Below, in pieces: positions 23,504 through 33,888 of a stretch of 64,000 bases of DNA. The first letter of the stretch is position 1. Each line of letters begins with the position of its first letter. The position numbers and the translations under genes were made by a program. Origin of the DNA: Trichosphaerium sp. ATCC 40318 (lineage: Eukaryota > Discosea > Flabellinia > Trichosidae). The stretch spans positions 124,001-188,000 of the forward strand of contig JALMLS010000450.1 in assembly GCA_038496445.1 (NCBI GenBank), written 5' to 3'. The notes below the pieces were generated by a model. The model saw only the letters and a list, made by a program, of their open reading frames with translations, was not told where the DNA came from and searched no databases.

Positions 23504-23988
23504 TTATATCCAACCAAATTTAAAGATGAATGGACCCAAGAACGCATACCTCAACGCGAATTTTAAGCAGTTAAATTTGAACAAAGACGAAGGAAGTACC
23601 AAGGACGTGAGTGAGCTTCCCAGTATTTTGATTGCCATCCCCGGGGTTCGTTTATCCAATAATCTGAAACCACGTAAGTGAACATTAACCATAAAAACAA
23701 AAATTGTAAAAAAATAAAAAAATAAAAAATACACGTGCCAGCGTCACTAATAACTTCTCGACTATAATTTCCAACGTGTTCTTTCCATGCCCGTTTAGCC
23801 ATTGTTAGCTCAAAATATTTTTGACGCGCGTGATCTCTCAGCAATGGATTTATTACCATCACTTCAAAACACTCCATGCCAATAAAGCAACCGAAATAAA
23901 CCACACCAACCACAATAAAAGACAAAAAAAACTGAGCTGTAAGAATCCAAACAGGTGCAGTTTCAACGATTACGTCAGCGGAATCCAT
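23504..23988 (-). CDS. Small membrane protein, unknown
   Basis: The ATG at 23988 directly follows a CACGTG. The first exon encodes about 85 residues with one strong hydrophobic span (LTAQFFLSFIVVGVVYFGCF) and a charged helical part (AKRAWKEHVGNYSREVISDA). An intron of about 70 nt ends at about 23,667. If its donor is GT the protein continues to about 23,504 with a basic/hydrophobic end. If the donor is the GC three bases upstream it ends at 23,563 with a Trp-rich tail (DYWINEPRGWQSKYWEAH). The second tail looks more protein-like, but the donor is non-canonical. I do not recognise the family. Confidence 0.5.
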
Positions 23989-24132
23989 CACGTGCAGCTA
24001 TTATTTAATACAATAAATCCTTTCTACAACCGTTAAAATAGGAACTGAAGTACTAGAAATGGCTTGAACCTTTTCTCAGTCACACTAATTATTGTCAGTA
24101 AGAAAAAGCCACGTGAAAATTAGACGACTTCA

Positions 24133-25486
24133 GTGGAGTGCAAGGTGTTGCAAACAATGCGCTATGAAGCGCATAAAGTGATATTCGCGCTTATTTGTTC
24201 AAGCACATCGCTTCTGTTTCTGTTTATAACGCCACAGGTGGAAACGCCGAAAAAACCAGAGCCTATACAGAAAAACAACCTGATATGGCATTCAATGGGC
24301 CATAGCTACGTACCCAAGTACGTCCCGGCATTCATACAATCTTGTTATAGCGAAAGCGTACTACAGCGGATTAAATTGAACTAATCAAGTGATTAGAGGA
24401 TTACACAAGTGTTCTGGCTTTGACGTGACTGTACAAAGCGACGATAAACATCCCCAAGGCGCTGCATATGCTGACTTGGTTGTATGGCAAGCTCCAGCTT
24501 CATGTGGTTACCTTCAAGATGCTATGCCTAAGCATAAGCCTAAAGGTCAATTCTGGGTTTTAGAAACACTTGAGCCGCCAAGATGTACAGAAAAGGACTT
24601 TGATTTTTTGAAACGATTTGATATTTTTTCTTCATACCGTGGCGATTGTGGTATACCTTCATATCAGCATACATATGCATGGACTTTTGCAGATTATGAT
24701 ATAATGTCTGAAATGAGAAAACCAATCACGTGGGATAAAAAAGATAAGAATGATCCTTTGTTTTTTGTAGCAGCAAATTGCAAGTCAAGGTCAGGAAGAG
24801 AATACTATGTTAAAGAGTTGATGGAATATATAAGTGTATCTAGTTATGGTGATTGTTTAAATAACAAAGATAGAGGCCACTATACAAGAAAATCTGAGCA
24901 GCAAGGAAATAAGAAATACTTGTACAAGACAATCAATGATGAATGGAAAAACAAACATCTATTCTACTTGGCGTTAGAAAACTCAAATTGTGAAGACTAC
25001 ATAACAGAGAAGTATTGGAAGTCATTATACGCTGGTTTATTACCAATTGTAGATGGACCTGATTCTTATGAAAAGTATTTACCTGCGCCTAACTCAGTAA
25101 TAAGACTTGATGACTTTGAGTCACCAAAACATCTTGCAGAATATATTAAATACCTTGTATCAAACAGAACAGCGTACATGGAGTATTTTCCTTGGAAGAC
25201 AGACCCGAAATTTGTATTCCCTGATACGTTCAAGTCTTTATTAAACAATTCCAAACAACTACAGAGTCATAGAGAGAGACTATGTGAGATAGCTTCTATT
25301 GCGAGAGGCGAAAAAGAGTTCTCAACTTGTCCACTTCCTGATAAGTCATGCAAACACGGGAAATGGATTCCTGTTTGGTACAAGAGGATATTAATAGATT
25401 TGACATGGTATTTACCATGGTGGTTAATACTATGTACTATTAGCGCTTGTGTATTAAGAATATATTCAAGGTGTATCAACACATAA
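24133..25486 (+). CDS. Alpha-1,3-fucosyltransferase-like glycosyltransferase (GT10)
   Basis: Exon 1 supplies a short N-terminus with a hydrophobic segment (VIFALICSSTSLLFLFI), typical of a type II Golgi protein. An intron at 24,318-24,396 (gtacgt...attag) joins SYVPK to GLHKCSGFDV and removes an apparent frameshift. The catalytic core follows, with the GT10 signature FYLALENSNCEDYITEKYWK and the downstream LLPIVDGP, which together form the GDP-fucose binding site. The C-terminus has a second hydrophobic stretch (LTWYLPWWLILCTISACVL), unusual for the family, which normally has only the N-terminal anchor. The predicted job is adding fucose to N-glycans or other glycans in the Golgi. A CACGTG lies at 24,110-24,115, just before the start. 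Confidence 0.85.
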
Positions 25487-25880
25487 AATACTATCATTCC
25501 CAAAAAAAATATAAACAATTTTGCACAGAATTAATAGTCCAGTAATGTCGTACTTTGGTTTTGATTGCTTGCCACTCTTGAAAATGGGCAAAATTAGGTG
25601 TTGTTTCTTGCTAAGATTGGAGGAACAGACTAATTCTTTTGGGTATTTAGTGATGCCTGAACCATTACCAATAAAACCGTCAGCGGAAATCGGTTAGCTC
25701 TCACTATCAAAAATAGTTATTCCAATGGGTTATCTTATGCATAGAATGCTAGTAGCTAGTATCCTATTTTGAGTAAACCCGATTAAATGAAACGGAATTT
25801 AGTTATTTACTTTATTTACATGTGCTTGATAGTAGCATTTTTTACAGAAATATAGTGTTGACAAGGCTTTGGAGCATCCG
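25487..25880. other. Intergenic
   Basis: I see no supportable gene between the fucosyltransferase and the small F-box-like frame. Confidence 0.35.
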
Positions 25881-26096
25881 CTAGAGGATCTTGCACGAAT
25901 GTCTACTCGTTTGTTTCCTTTGTAAATATAACGTAGCTGCTTCTATGTCTACGTGCGTTCTACAATTTGTGCTAACCAACCGTAGTTTACTGGCATCACT
26001 TACGTTGGAAAGAATAAGAGACCGAATCGTTGAATAAAAAACGAGGCAGTATGTCAAAGAGTGCTTATTTTGAAAAGTAGAAGAGCTGCTGTCCAT
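25881..26096 (-). CDS. Small F-box-like open frame
   Basis: The frame has 71 codons from the ATG at 26096. The central part (IRSLILSNVSDASKLRLVSTNCR) has the spacing of an F-box: a hydrophobic helix, then ISNV, then KLRLVSxxxR. The usual LP at the start of the motif is not evident, and no partner domain follows. It may be a stand-alone F-box peptide, the first exon of a longer gene, or a relic. Confidence is low. Confidence 0.3.
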   Translation of the reverse strand: MDSSSSTFQNKHSLTYCLVFYSTIRSLILSNVSDASKLRLVSTNCRTHVDIEAATLYLQRKQTSRHSCKIL

Positions 26097-26424
26097 TTGT
26101 AAAAGAGATGGTTATTCATGCTTAACCCTTGTTCTCGTGGATTTGGTGAATAGAAATCAGAACGCAAGAATTACTTGAATCTGTAAGAATTCAGAAAAGT
26201 CATAGTTTAGAGATCGTCACCTCCAGCTCGCAGTCATGACGTCATAGTCGGGCTACACAAGGAGGCAAGAGCCATTCAATAGCGTAGTTATTCTATTGCC
26301 TACCTAGTGGGATAAAGACTGGAAGAGGCTGAGTAATCGTCTCAACAACAGAACTTCTTTCCCAACAAAAAAAAACACTGACAAGCGATGTAATAAAAAC
26401 TACATAAAGAATTTGTATTTACAA

Positions 26425-27490
26425 TTACAATAATGTACATAGATTGAGTATTTTGGCTTTACTTTTTTTACCTGAATCTTGGAACTCTTGTCTAACTAAT
26501 CGGCATTTACGGACGCATTCAAGGAAGATTGGGTCCACATTTGTACGATCCTTTGCACTAGATTCAAAAAAAAGAGCACCTACAGCAGAAATTGTTAAGT
26601 TACTATTTCTATCATTAAGCCAAAAACGTACCTAGTTTACGTGCAAAGTCCACACCTTCCTGCTTTGCTACTTGCCTTTGATGCTTTAAATCGCATTTAT
26701 TTCCAACAACTATAATCGGTAGTATACATGTACCCTGAAAACAACAAGGTTAGAGGGCGAACAACGACAAAATAAGACGAGAATTAGATTTTAATTCTCT
26801 TATCCACGTACGTCTTTCTTTGACGCTGTTTCTACATCCCGTACGCGTAATACGAGCTCCTTGAGACCTTTGAGCTTCTCAAAAGATGAAGTAGAGGTAA
26901 TAGAATACATAAAGACGAAACCCTCCCCAGCCATCACGTAGTGCTCTCTCATACATGAGTAATCCTCCATACCAGCTAATTACACTCAGATACAAATACA
27001 ACCGAATTCCCAAAAAAGTTGAAAAAAAATGCAAAAAAAGGTTGTACCTGTATCTATGATCTCTAATCTGGCTACTACGTTATCTACATTTATAGACTTT
27101 GAATAAGAGTCCTCTATCGTCGGGTCTAATCATCATATGAGCAATTCGTATAACGTGTGGCGTTAAAAATGACGAATTTTGAACACTGAAACTTGCGTAA
27201 TTACGCTTTTGGCGCTTTGTAGTTCTGTTTGCGTGCAATTTGACGAGAGCAGAATTACAATACGTACCATAGTACTCAATAAAGTGGTCGTTGGTAAACC
27301 GTATAGTCATGGAGCTCTTACTATGATATATTAGTACACATATTGTGAGTAAACAAGTCACACAAATTAAATAAAGTTTAATTGCACGAGAGTATTTTTT
27401 ACGCTATCGTTGTTAGTACCCGACGCCTGCAGAGCCAAGAACTACTATTTTGAATATGCCTGTGTTTTCGGATCCTGCTGAAACGCTCAT
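26425..27490 (-). CDS. Ras-family small GTPase with Met at the Gln61 position
   Basis: Five or six exons encode a complete Ras. The P-loop GSAGVGKSS is split by an intron of about 100 nt at 27,310-27,412. The effector/switch I region has FTNDHFIEYYGT...IEDSYSK, switch II is DTAGMEDYSCMREHY, base recognition uses GNKCDL and SSAK, and the C-terminus is a basic KKSKAK then a CAAX box, CTLL. The final Leu predicts geranylgeranylation and membrane attachment. Canonical Ras has DTAGQE, so the catalytic glutamine is replaced by methionine. In the family such changes usually weaken GTP hydrolysis, so this protein may be regulated differently. The gene is divergently oriented to eIF3g across a 450-bp intergenic region. 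Confidence 0.88.
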
Positions 27491-27937
27491 TGTGTTCAAT
27501 CTTTTGTGGGTTCGCGAAAACTGGTGTTATACAGAAATATGGGTTGTATGTAAATTAGTGAGTTGTGGTACAGGAGTACGTGTGCAACTGGCGAAATATT
27601 AGGTGATGTTATATTATTTACTGTTAGATAGCTTATACAAGCAGTAGCAATTGCGACAATCTTATAGTATAAAGCGCTTTTAGATAACAAGATATTCCGT
27701 ACTTGTGTTAGGTGAGACCTGCGCGTTCTCGACAACAGATACTTTTAGGGTAGCTTTGGGTGTTTTTCTGCAACTTGGCTTATTTTTGAAGTTCGCTTAA
27801 TCTTTGGCTTGCTCTGTGTCGTTTTTTTACTGCGGTGTAGTGTTCTCGAAAAGAATAAACCTCACACAGTTGTTCCACAGATTTTCCTTGATAGTCTCAC
27901 GAAATCTAACACTTTTTACTAATACATATCAATAAAC
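27491..27937. promoter_or_regulatory. Divergent promoter region between Ras and eIF3g
   Basis: A 450-bp AT-rich spacer separates two head-to-head conserved genes. A 79-codon minus frame inside it has no features. Control signals for both genes must lie here, but I cannot pick out individual sites. Confidence 0.45.
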
Positions 27938-29201
27938 ATGGCTGAGTACGTGAATGCGATAATTCCGTCCTAACGCGGCCGTTTTAATTTAATTATACAC
28001 GCGCTTGTTACTAACGCGTAATAGACCTGCAAAGAAGTTAAACTGGGGCGACGTTGATGCCGAAGACAACCTACAAGGTACTATAACGCTTTTGGTAGCG
28101 ACGCATCGAAAAGACATCTCACATGACTCTAGAAGAGCCTGGTCTCAAGAAGGTAGTAACCTATGGCGTTAATGACCTTGGACAAAAGACAAAAATTACA
28201 AAAACGATCAAAATAATAAGAGAAACTGTAAGAGTAAACAAAAACGTTGAAAGGCGTAAGGTAAGAACGAGAAATGGAAAAACAGAATTTTCAAGCGCAA
28301 CCAAAAAACTGACTAGTAGTGTAGAAGCTACGCAAATTCGGTTCTTGCGCTGAAGCCGGACCTGGTTTAGAACCTGGTGTAACCACAAAGGGTAAAGACG
28401 TTGCGTTTGTACCAATGACACCTGAAGAGGTATGAGACGCTTGTAAAATACCTGAGACGGTATTATACTAACTTGTATGCGTAGCGTTTGGTTCACCAAG
28501 AGAACCTCGAATTTCTCAAAAAACAACTCATCAACCCAAATGATCTTCGTATTTTCCGCGATACTTTCAGAAGAAGTTACGCTAGAAAGAGTACGCCGTT
28601 TGTTTTTATATCTGAGATTGTAGATAATGTCAATCAAATGGGAGACTCCTGACACCTTAATAGACGCTCCAGGTGCCAAACAAGGTATTCCTGAGCCTCA
28701 AGATGACCGTGATGTCCGAAACAACACTGGTGTTTACCAGATTGTTCGCAATCGTCCAGGCGCTAGATTCGATGCTAGAGGTAATACAGAAAAGTTATTT
28801 TTTTGCTGAATGTTAACTGTTCGCGTAGATGACTCAAACCCAGCCCTACGTGTTACAAATCTTTCAGACGATGTTGATGAGACTGTCTTACGTAACTTGT
28901 TTGGTCGTTTTGGTCGTATCAGCCGTATCTATGTTGCAAAAGATCGTGACACTGGCGAGCCAAGAGGATTCGGTTTTGTCAATTTTGTATCAAAAAGAGG
29001 TATTTAAATAATTTGTCTGTTAATGTCCGTTTACCTTGTTTGTAGATGCTGAGAACGCAATGGAAAACCTACAAGGATTTGGTTTGCACCATCTTATCCT
29101 CAATATCGACTGGGCAAAGTACGTAATGCAACCACTTTTAGTTGAACAGTTTTTATCGGTTTTTTTGTTAACCTTTTTTGTCTAGGCCAAGGAAAGAGTA
29201 A
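27938..29201 (+). CDS. EIF3G: Translation initiation factor eIF3 subunit G
   Basis: The gene has eight short exons. The first three give MAEPAKKLNWGDVDAEDNLQ and the N-terminal domain (KKVVTYGVNDLGQKTKITKT). The next carries LRKFGSCAEAGPGLEPGVTT, matching the RKxWxKFG...GPG...TT block of eIF3g. The last exons form an RRM with RNP2 LRVTNLSDDV and RNP1 RGFGFVNF, ending LILNIDWAKPRKE. The protein sits in the eIF3 complex on the 40S subunit and helps scanning and reinitiation. The usual CCHC zinc knuckle (CRxCxxxHxxxxC) between the two halves is not visible; that span instead reads as a helical stretch (VHQENLEFLKKQLINPNDLR) and a GVYQIVRNRPGARFD linker. Open frames in other phases here are intron-containing shadows. 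Confidence 0.9.
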
Positions 29202-29458
29202 AGGAGTTATTACAGTCATGTGGCAACGTAATTTGTACATTAAAGCACTGGTTGTTAAATGATTGCTGCGTTTTTTTGAGGTTTCATTTTTTGTGTACAA
29301 CAATAGTTTTGGAAAGACTCGTATGTCCCAAATTGCATAATTTGGGCGTTGAAGCCTACAATGAGTTACTTAATAAAAGTCAAACTTCGTCTTCACTAAT
29401 TTTCAACAAAAGAAATTCGTAAGCAACAACTACTTATACATTGCTTTTCATACATAAA

Positions 29459-32384
29459 ATGGCGAATGCAAAGAGAGAAAATATAGAGCAGCTGTACGGC
29501 ATCTTTGGTAACAAAGATCTTTCCAAGTCTGTTATTAGCCACGTATACGACGCAAACAATGGTACCATAGTTAAACCAATGTTTTTTATGTAAAACCGAA
29601 ATTACAGCTGAAATTCACTAATTGCGGTTTACTCATACTCAATGATAGGGAAATTCGACGACGCTGTAGATGCGCTTCTTAACATGACAAACGATGCAAC
29701 TGGTCACGAGAAATCAATTGTTTTACCAAACGAGCCACCTTCACAACCGAAACCTCGTCCAGGTGCTGCTACAGGACCAATTGATCGTAACAAAAAAGCT
29801 GAAAATGTTAAACAGCTACAAAGCTGGTTTAATGATCTAACAGTATCTGGTACGCCTAAGTATAATACTAGCCAAACGTTCATTTCGCAAGTTTTTAAGT
29901 GTTCCACAAATTTGTAGTCAAGTTTTGTGTTTGTGTTCTTCCATTCTTCGTTTGCTGACACCGTTGATCAGTTATTTCGACAGTTTATGATCAAAATAAA
30001 GGAGACGTACAAGAAACCGTTGAAACGCTTCTAAATGTATGTAACGATGAAGAAGCCGTCGAACAGATCCGAACATACAACAAGGAACAAAAGAAAAAAC
30101 TAGAGGAGGATATGCAGCAAGAAGCACAAAAGCGTGCAGCCGAGCAGCAACTCCGTCTAAAACAAGAACAGGAGGAACTCGCTAGAAAATTAAAACTAGA
30201 ACAAGAAAAGGCCAGAAAAGAATACGAAGAGTACCAGCGCCTACAAAAAGAAAAACAAGAGCTATTACAGAAGGAACGAGAAAGGTATGTTGTTTTTTTT
30301 CCGAATTTTTTTATTTCGGTTAAAACCTTCAAAATTCTAAGTTCCTTACTTCTAGACAACTTGAGATGGAGAAACAAAGAGCAGAAATTAGAGAGCGCGA
30401 GGAAAAGGAAAAGAAAATGAGAATAATAATGGAGCAACGTATGGCTGCTACTCAAGAAGAACGCAAGCGTATTGGTACAACTCAGAGATTTAGTTCTTTT
30501 AATTTTTTGACCTTTACGTGTAGAGGAGGATCGTGTAAAGCGAGAGACTGAGGCTCAAGACAAACAGCGTCACCATCAACAGTTCATTAAAGACCTTGTA
30601 GCCATGAAGCAACAGGTGCGATTTTCTTTGAAAATATTTACTACGCGGTACTAATGTTTACTGGCGTTAATAGAGAGCTACTCTGGAAAAGAAACTTGAA
30701 GAACAAGAACGTGAATTATTGCTTCATAAAGAAAAACTTGAAGAGCAAAACAAGGAAGTCCGACAAAAGGAGACTATGATTGTTAATCTTAAGAAGCAAG
30801 AGGATATTTGCACTTTATCCGCAAGATACTCTACAAAAACTGTTGTTGTATCATGGAAGTTGTTGAAGCTCAAATCAACCAAAGGAGACTGGATTGGTAC
30901 GTCAATATAGAATTTCTTTAGCGCGTAGTGGTAGACTATTTTTTTGTAGACTCTTCAAAATACTCGCTTTGTGGTAGTCTTCTTGTTAGGTTATTAAGTA
31001 ACGCTCTTTTAGGATTCTTCGAGAAAGACCAACCAAATACTAAATACATCAGATACATCAAAACGCACGCTGAACCTCAAGGAAATAACGTGTTTGAGGC
31101 ACCAAAAACACCTGGATTGTATGAGTTCCGTTTCTTCCAGAATGGTAGCTACAACGATGTTGTAAGAAGTCCTGCAATACATATTGGCCCACAAGTATCT
31201 CTGAAGGCTGAATTAGCTGAAAACAACCTTGTGAACTGTACCTGGACACTTGAGAGCGGCTCATTGTCTCCAAAGGCCGGTATTGGATTCTTCCCAATAT
31301 CTAGTCCATCTTCCAAACCAATCAGTTTGAATGTGCTCAACGTTCTCTCAAACACTGCTACATTCACCGTACGTAATAAAAGACAACAATCAACGGAAAT
31401 GCTAAGTAATTTGTAGGTACCAGCTCCAAGGAAACCTGGTGAATATGAGTTTAGGTTCTTGCCTAACAGCGGTGGTTACAGAGCCACAGCACGCAGTAAT
31501 TCAATTGAAATTGTCAATAAGGACAAACTTAACATGGAGATTGTTAAGGCAGATAATGGGTAAGTCAACACTTTTTATAATTTGTTTTTTATCTTTGTTG
31601 TTGTTCGGTTAATAACCAAATACTAGTACATTCAAGCACATCAAATTGACATGGAAGGTGCACAGTGTAGATGTTTCAAAATCGGACTGGATTGCTTTGT
31701 ACAAGCCTGGAGCTACGAACAATGATTACATTACCTACCAGTGGGTTGATAAAGTCAATAACTTGGTATGTCATTGGTTTTGAGTGTACTTTAAGACTAA
31801 TGTTTTACAACAGGTTGAATTCCCTATCCCATCTCTACCTGGTCACTATCAATTGCGTTATCATTCTAGATACCAATCCAAGTTGATGGATATTGCACGT
31901 ACACCAGTATTCCAAATTGAAGGTACGCTTTTTTTTTCTGGAAGAAAGTTTTGTTTTTCAACTCGAAACTCGTTTGTACGTTTATTGACGTATTATTTAG
32001 ATCAAAATAGTGTAACTGCACGTGTTGAAGGCAATAAAATAAAGGTTACTTGGAACATCTCAACAACACCAGTTTCGTCCTCTGACTGGGTATGTTTTGC
32101 AAAACTTTTTCTTGTTTCCATTCTTGTTTTTTTCTTATTGCTTTTTTACTTTTTTGATTGTTTGGTTTTTTGTAAGTGCTTATTATTCTTTTATAGATTG
32201 CTTTATATAAAGAAGGTGTTGTTGATAACAAGTCTTATATATCGACATCTTATGTAGATATGAAGAAAAACTACGTATTGCTTTCAAAACCAAAGACAGG
32301 CGGCACTTTTATTGTACGCTACTTCTCATATGCTGTTGGTAGTTGGTATCAGCATATTACACAAGGAGAGCCACTAGTTTTGTA
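29459..32384 (+). CDS. CUE-domain / coiled-coil / SKICH-like repeat protein, possible autophagy receptor
   Basis: About a dozen exons run from the ATG at 29459 to the stop after EPLVL. The N-terminus contains a CUE-like ubiquitin-binding domain (ENIEQLYGIFGNKDLSKSVI...GKFDDAVDALLNM). A Pro-rich linker (PPSQPKPRPGAATGP) follows, then a second CUE-like helical unit (NKGDVQETVETLLNVCNDEE). A coiled coil of about 200 residues is rich in KEQ/ERE heptads. The C-terminal half is four beta-sandwich repeats with W.........DWIGFFE / DWIALYKPG / DWIALYKEG signatures and GLYEFRFF-type last strands. These are the hallmarks of SKICH-like domains seen in CALCOCO/TAX1BP1. Ubiquitin binding, oligomerisation and a SKICH platform are the parts list of selective autophagy receptors, here in the opposite order to the animal proteins. 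The function is inferred. Confidence 0.8.
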
Positions 32385-32548
32385 AAATGTCTTCGGATAA
32401 TCACTGTTATTAAATACAACTTCAAAAACCTTTTTCTTTCTCCTTGTTCACGTGTTTTTTTATTTTTCACTTTTTTTGCTACACGTTTTCTTGAACTGCA
32501 GAATAAGTCATGCTGTCTTCGAAACAACAACGTTTACCTGTCGCTGAG

Positions 32549-33233
32549 TTATACAAGCGATACATAAGATAAACTATCAATTTCTTGGAGCTCCATTATA
32601 TTGCCCATGTCTTCAGATTCATCGACTATGTTGTATTTGTCGTTATTGTTTACTTGATGTATCATACGCGTGGCATACTTATTCGCTATTTGTTCCTTTA
32701 TTACGCATGTAATAAATACATAGATACCTGATCAATAGTAAGGAAGCATCACCAAAATATAAGAAATGGAATTAAACAAAGCGCACCATCTAAAGCTATA
32801 CCTACAACAACAGCTTAGTAATATCAAATTTCTAAAAAATTATCTACATACCTAATCCGAGAGCATGGGTGCTATTCCATTGTTTCCTGCTAGCAACAAG
32901 CAGAAAAACCTTCACGCAAACGGCTGTATTAACTTTAGTTTAAATTTTTTCATGTTCATTACCTGCAATAGTACTAAAGGAGGCAATCCACATTACAAAC
33001 CAACACGCTCTTACTGTTGATCTTATCTTTTTAAGCTCAGATTTCAAAAAACCATCTATGTCATAGCAAACCCGCTCAAGTGCGTTTTTTCTGATTTTGT
33101 CAATATTCCAAAAATTATAAAGACCATGAACACCAATGACAGAACTAACAACAAATAAAGGCCATAGAATGTCTTTGTATAACTCAATTGTAAAGAAAGT
33201 GATAAGACCAAGAATCGATACTGCCATACACAT
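32549..33233 (-). CDS. Four-helix membrane protein, copy 1
   Basis: Exons encode hydrophobic segments around SILGLITFFTIELYKDILWP and FVVSSVIGVHGLYNFW, then a conserved cytosolic stretch (DKIRKNALERVCYDIDGFLK). A third segment (VRACWFVMWIASFSTIAG) and a fourth across the last exons are followed by an acidic tail ending DSLSYVSLV. The first ATG in frame is at 33233; the longer frame to 33260 would need GTG. It is clearly paralogous to the gene at about 56,092-56,936, which shares the IGVHGLYxxWxxDKIRK and ALDGIYV blocks. Family and function are unrecognised; it is probably an integral membrane protein with both ends inside. A CACGTG sits at 33,263-33,268, about 30 bp upstream. Confidence 0.65.
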
Positions 33234-33260
33234 AGCACACAGTAAACGTAAAAAAGACAC

Positions 33261-33888
33261 GTCACGTGATTAATTACTTGAAAACCCGGGCAAACTTTTT
33301 AATCTTGGTTGTTCGTACGTATTGTAGCAAAGCATATGTTAGCCATAATTTGACGTTTCTCTATTTTGTAGTACCACTCTATCGATTGATAAAGGCTAAA
33401 GTCTTCTGTATTATCACGCAGGAGATTGTATGGCGATTTTGCATCCCTTTCCATGCTAAGGTAATTGTCTTCTTAAAAAAACAAGAGCGTTTGTGGAAAG
33501 GGAAACTGTATGGGGTCAAGACTCTAAGGCATGCTATACTTTCTAAGCTCACGGGAAATCACTTGAAGACTGGCTTAATTACGTAATCAATTAAGCTAGT
33601 GCTAAATACGTTCAACGATAACTTTCTCTAAAACGCAATTTTTGAAGAGTTTAGAGCGATATCCTGTTTCTTGTAGCAGTAAAGTATTTCGCGATGTTAT
33701 TCACTATCATATTGGATACGATAGTATCATGTTGCGATCTAGTTCTTCTTGTTCTCTTATTTCTGAATTGGAAATAAAATTGTGGCTCTTTTAGTCAATC
33801 AATTCGACTTAGGTTTATACTAGTAGGCAAAAAGTAGAGAGAATGCAATGAGTATATATTACGTATGTATCGAGGTTATGTTAAGCGG
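33261..33888. other. Intergenic
   Basis: A plus-strand frame at 33,265-33,586 (106 codons, no ATG in a useful place) has a basic C-terminal part, but no family is recognisable. I treat the stretch as intergenic. Confidence 0.35.

Noticed and set aside
24364-24396. Apparent frameshift splitting the fucosyltransferase into two frames
   Set aside because: A 79-nt intron with a GTACGT donor and TTAG acceptor (24,318-24,396) joins the frames exactly and fits the donor style of neighbouring genes.
28161-28679. A 172-codon minus-strand frame inside eIF3g
   Set aside because: It is antisense to conserved eIF3g exons and has no family features; it is a shadow.
29991-30455. Serine-rich minus-strand frame of 154 codons
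   Set aside because: It is the antisense of the Lys/Glu-rich coiled coil in the CUE/SKICH gene.
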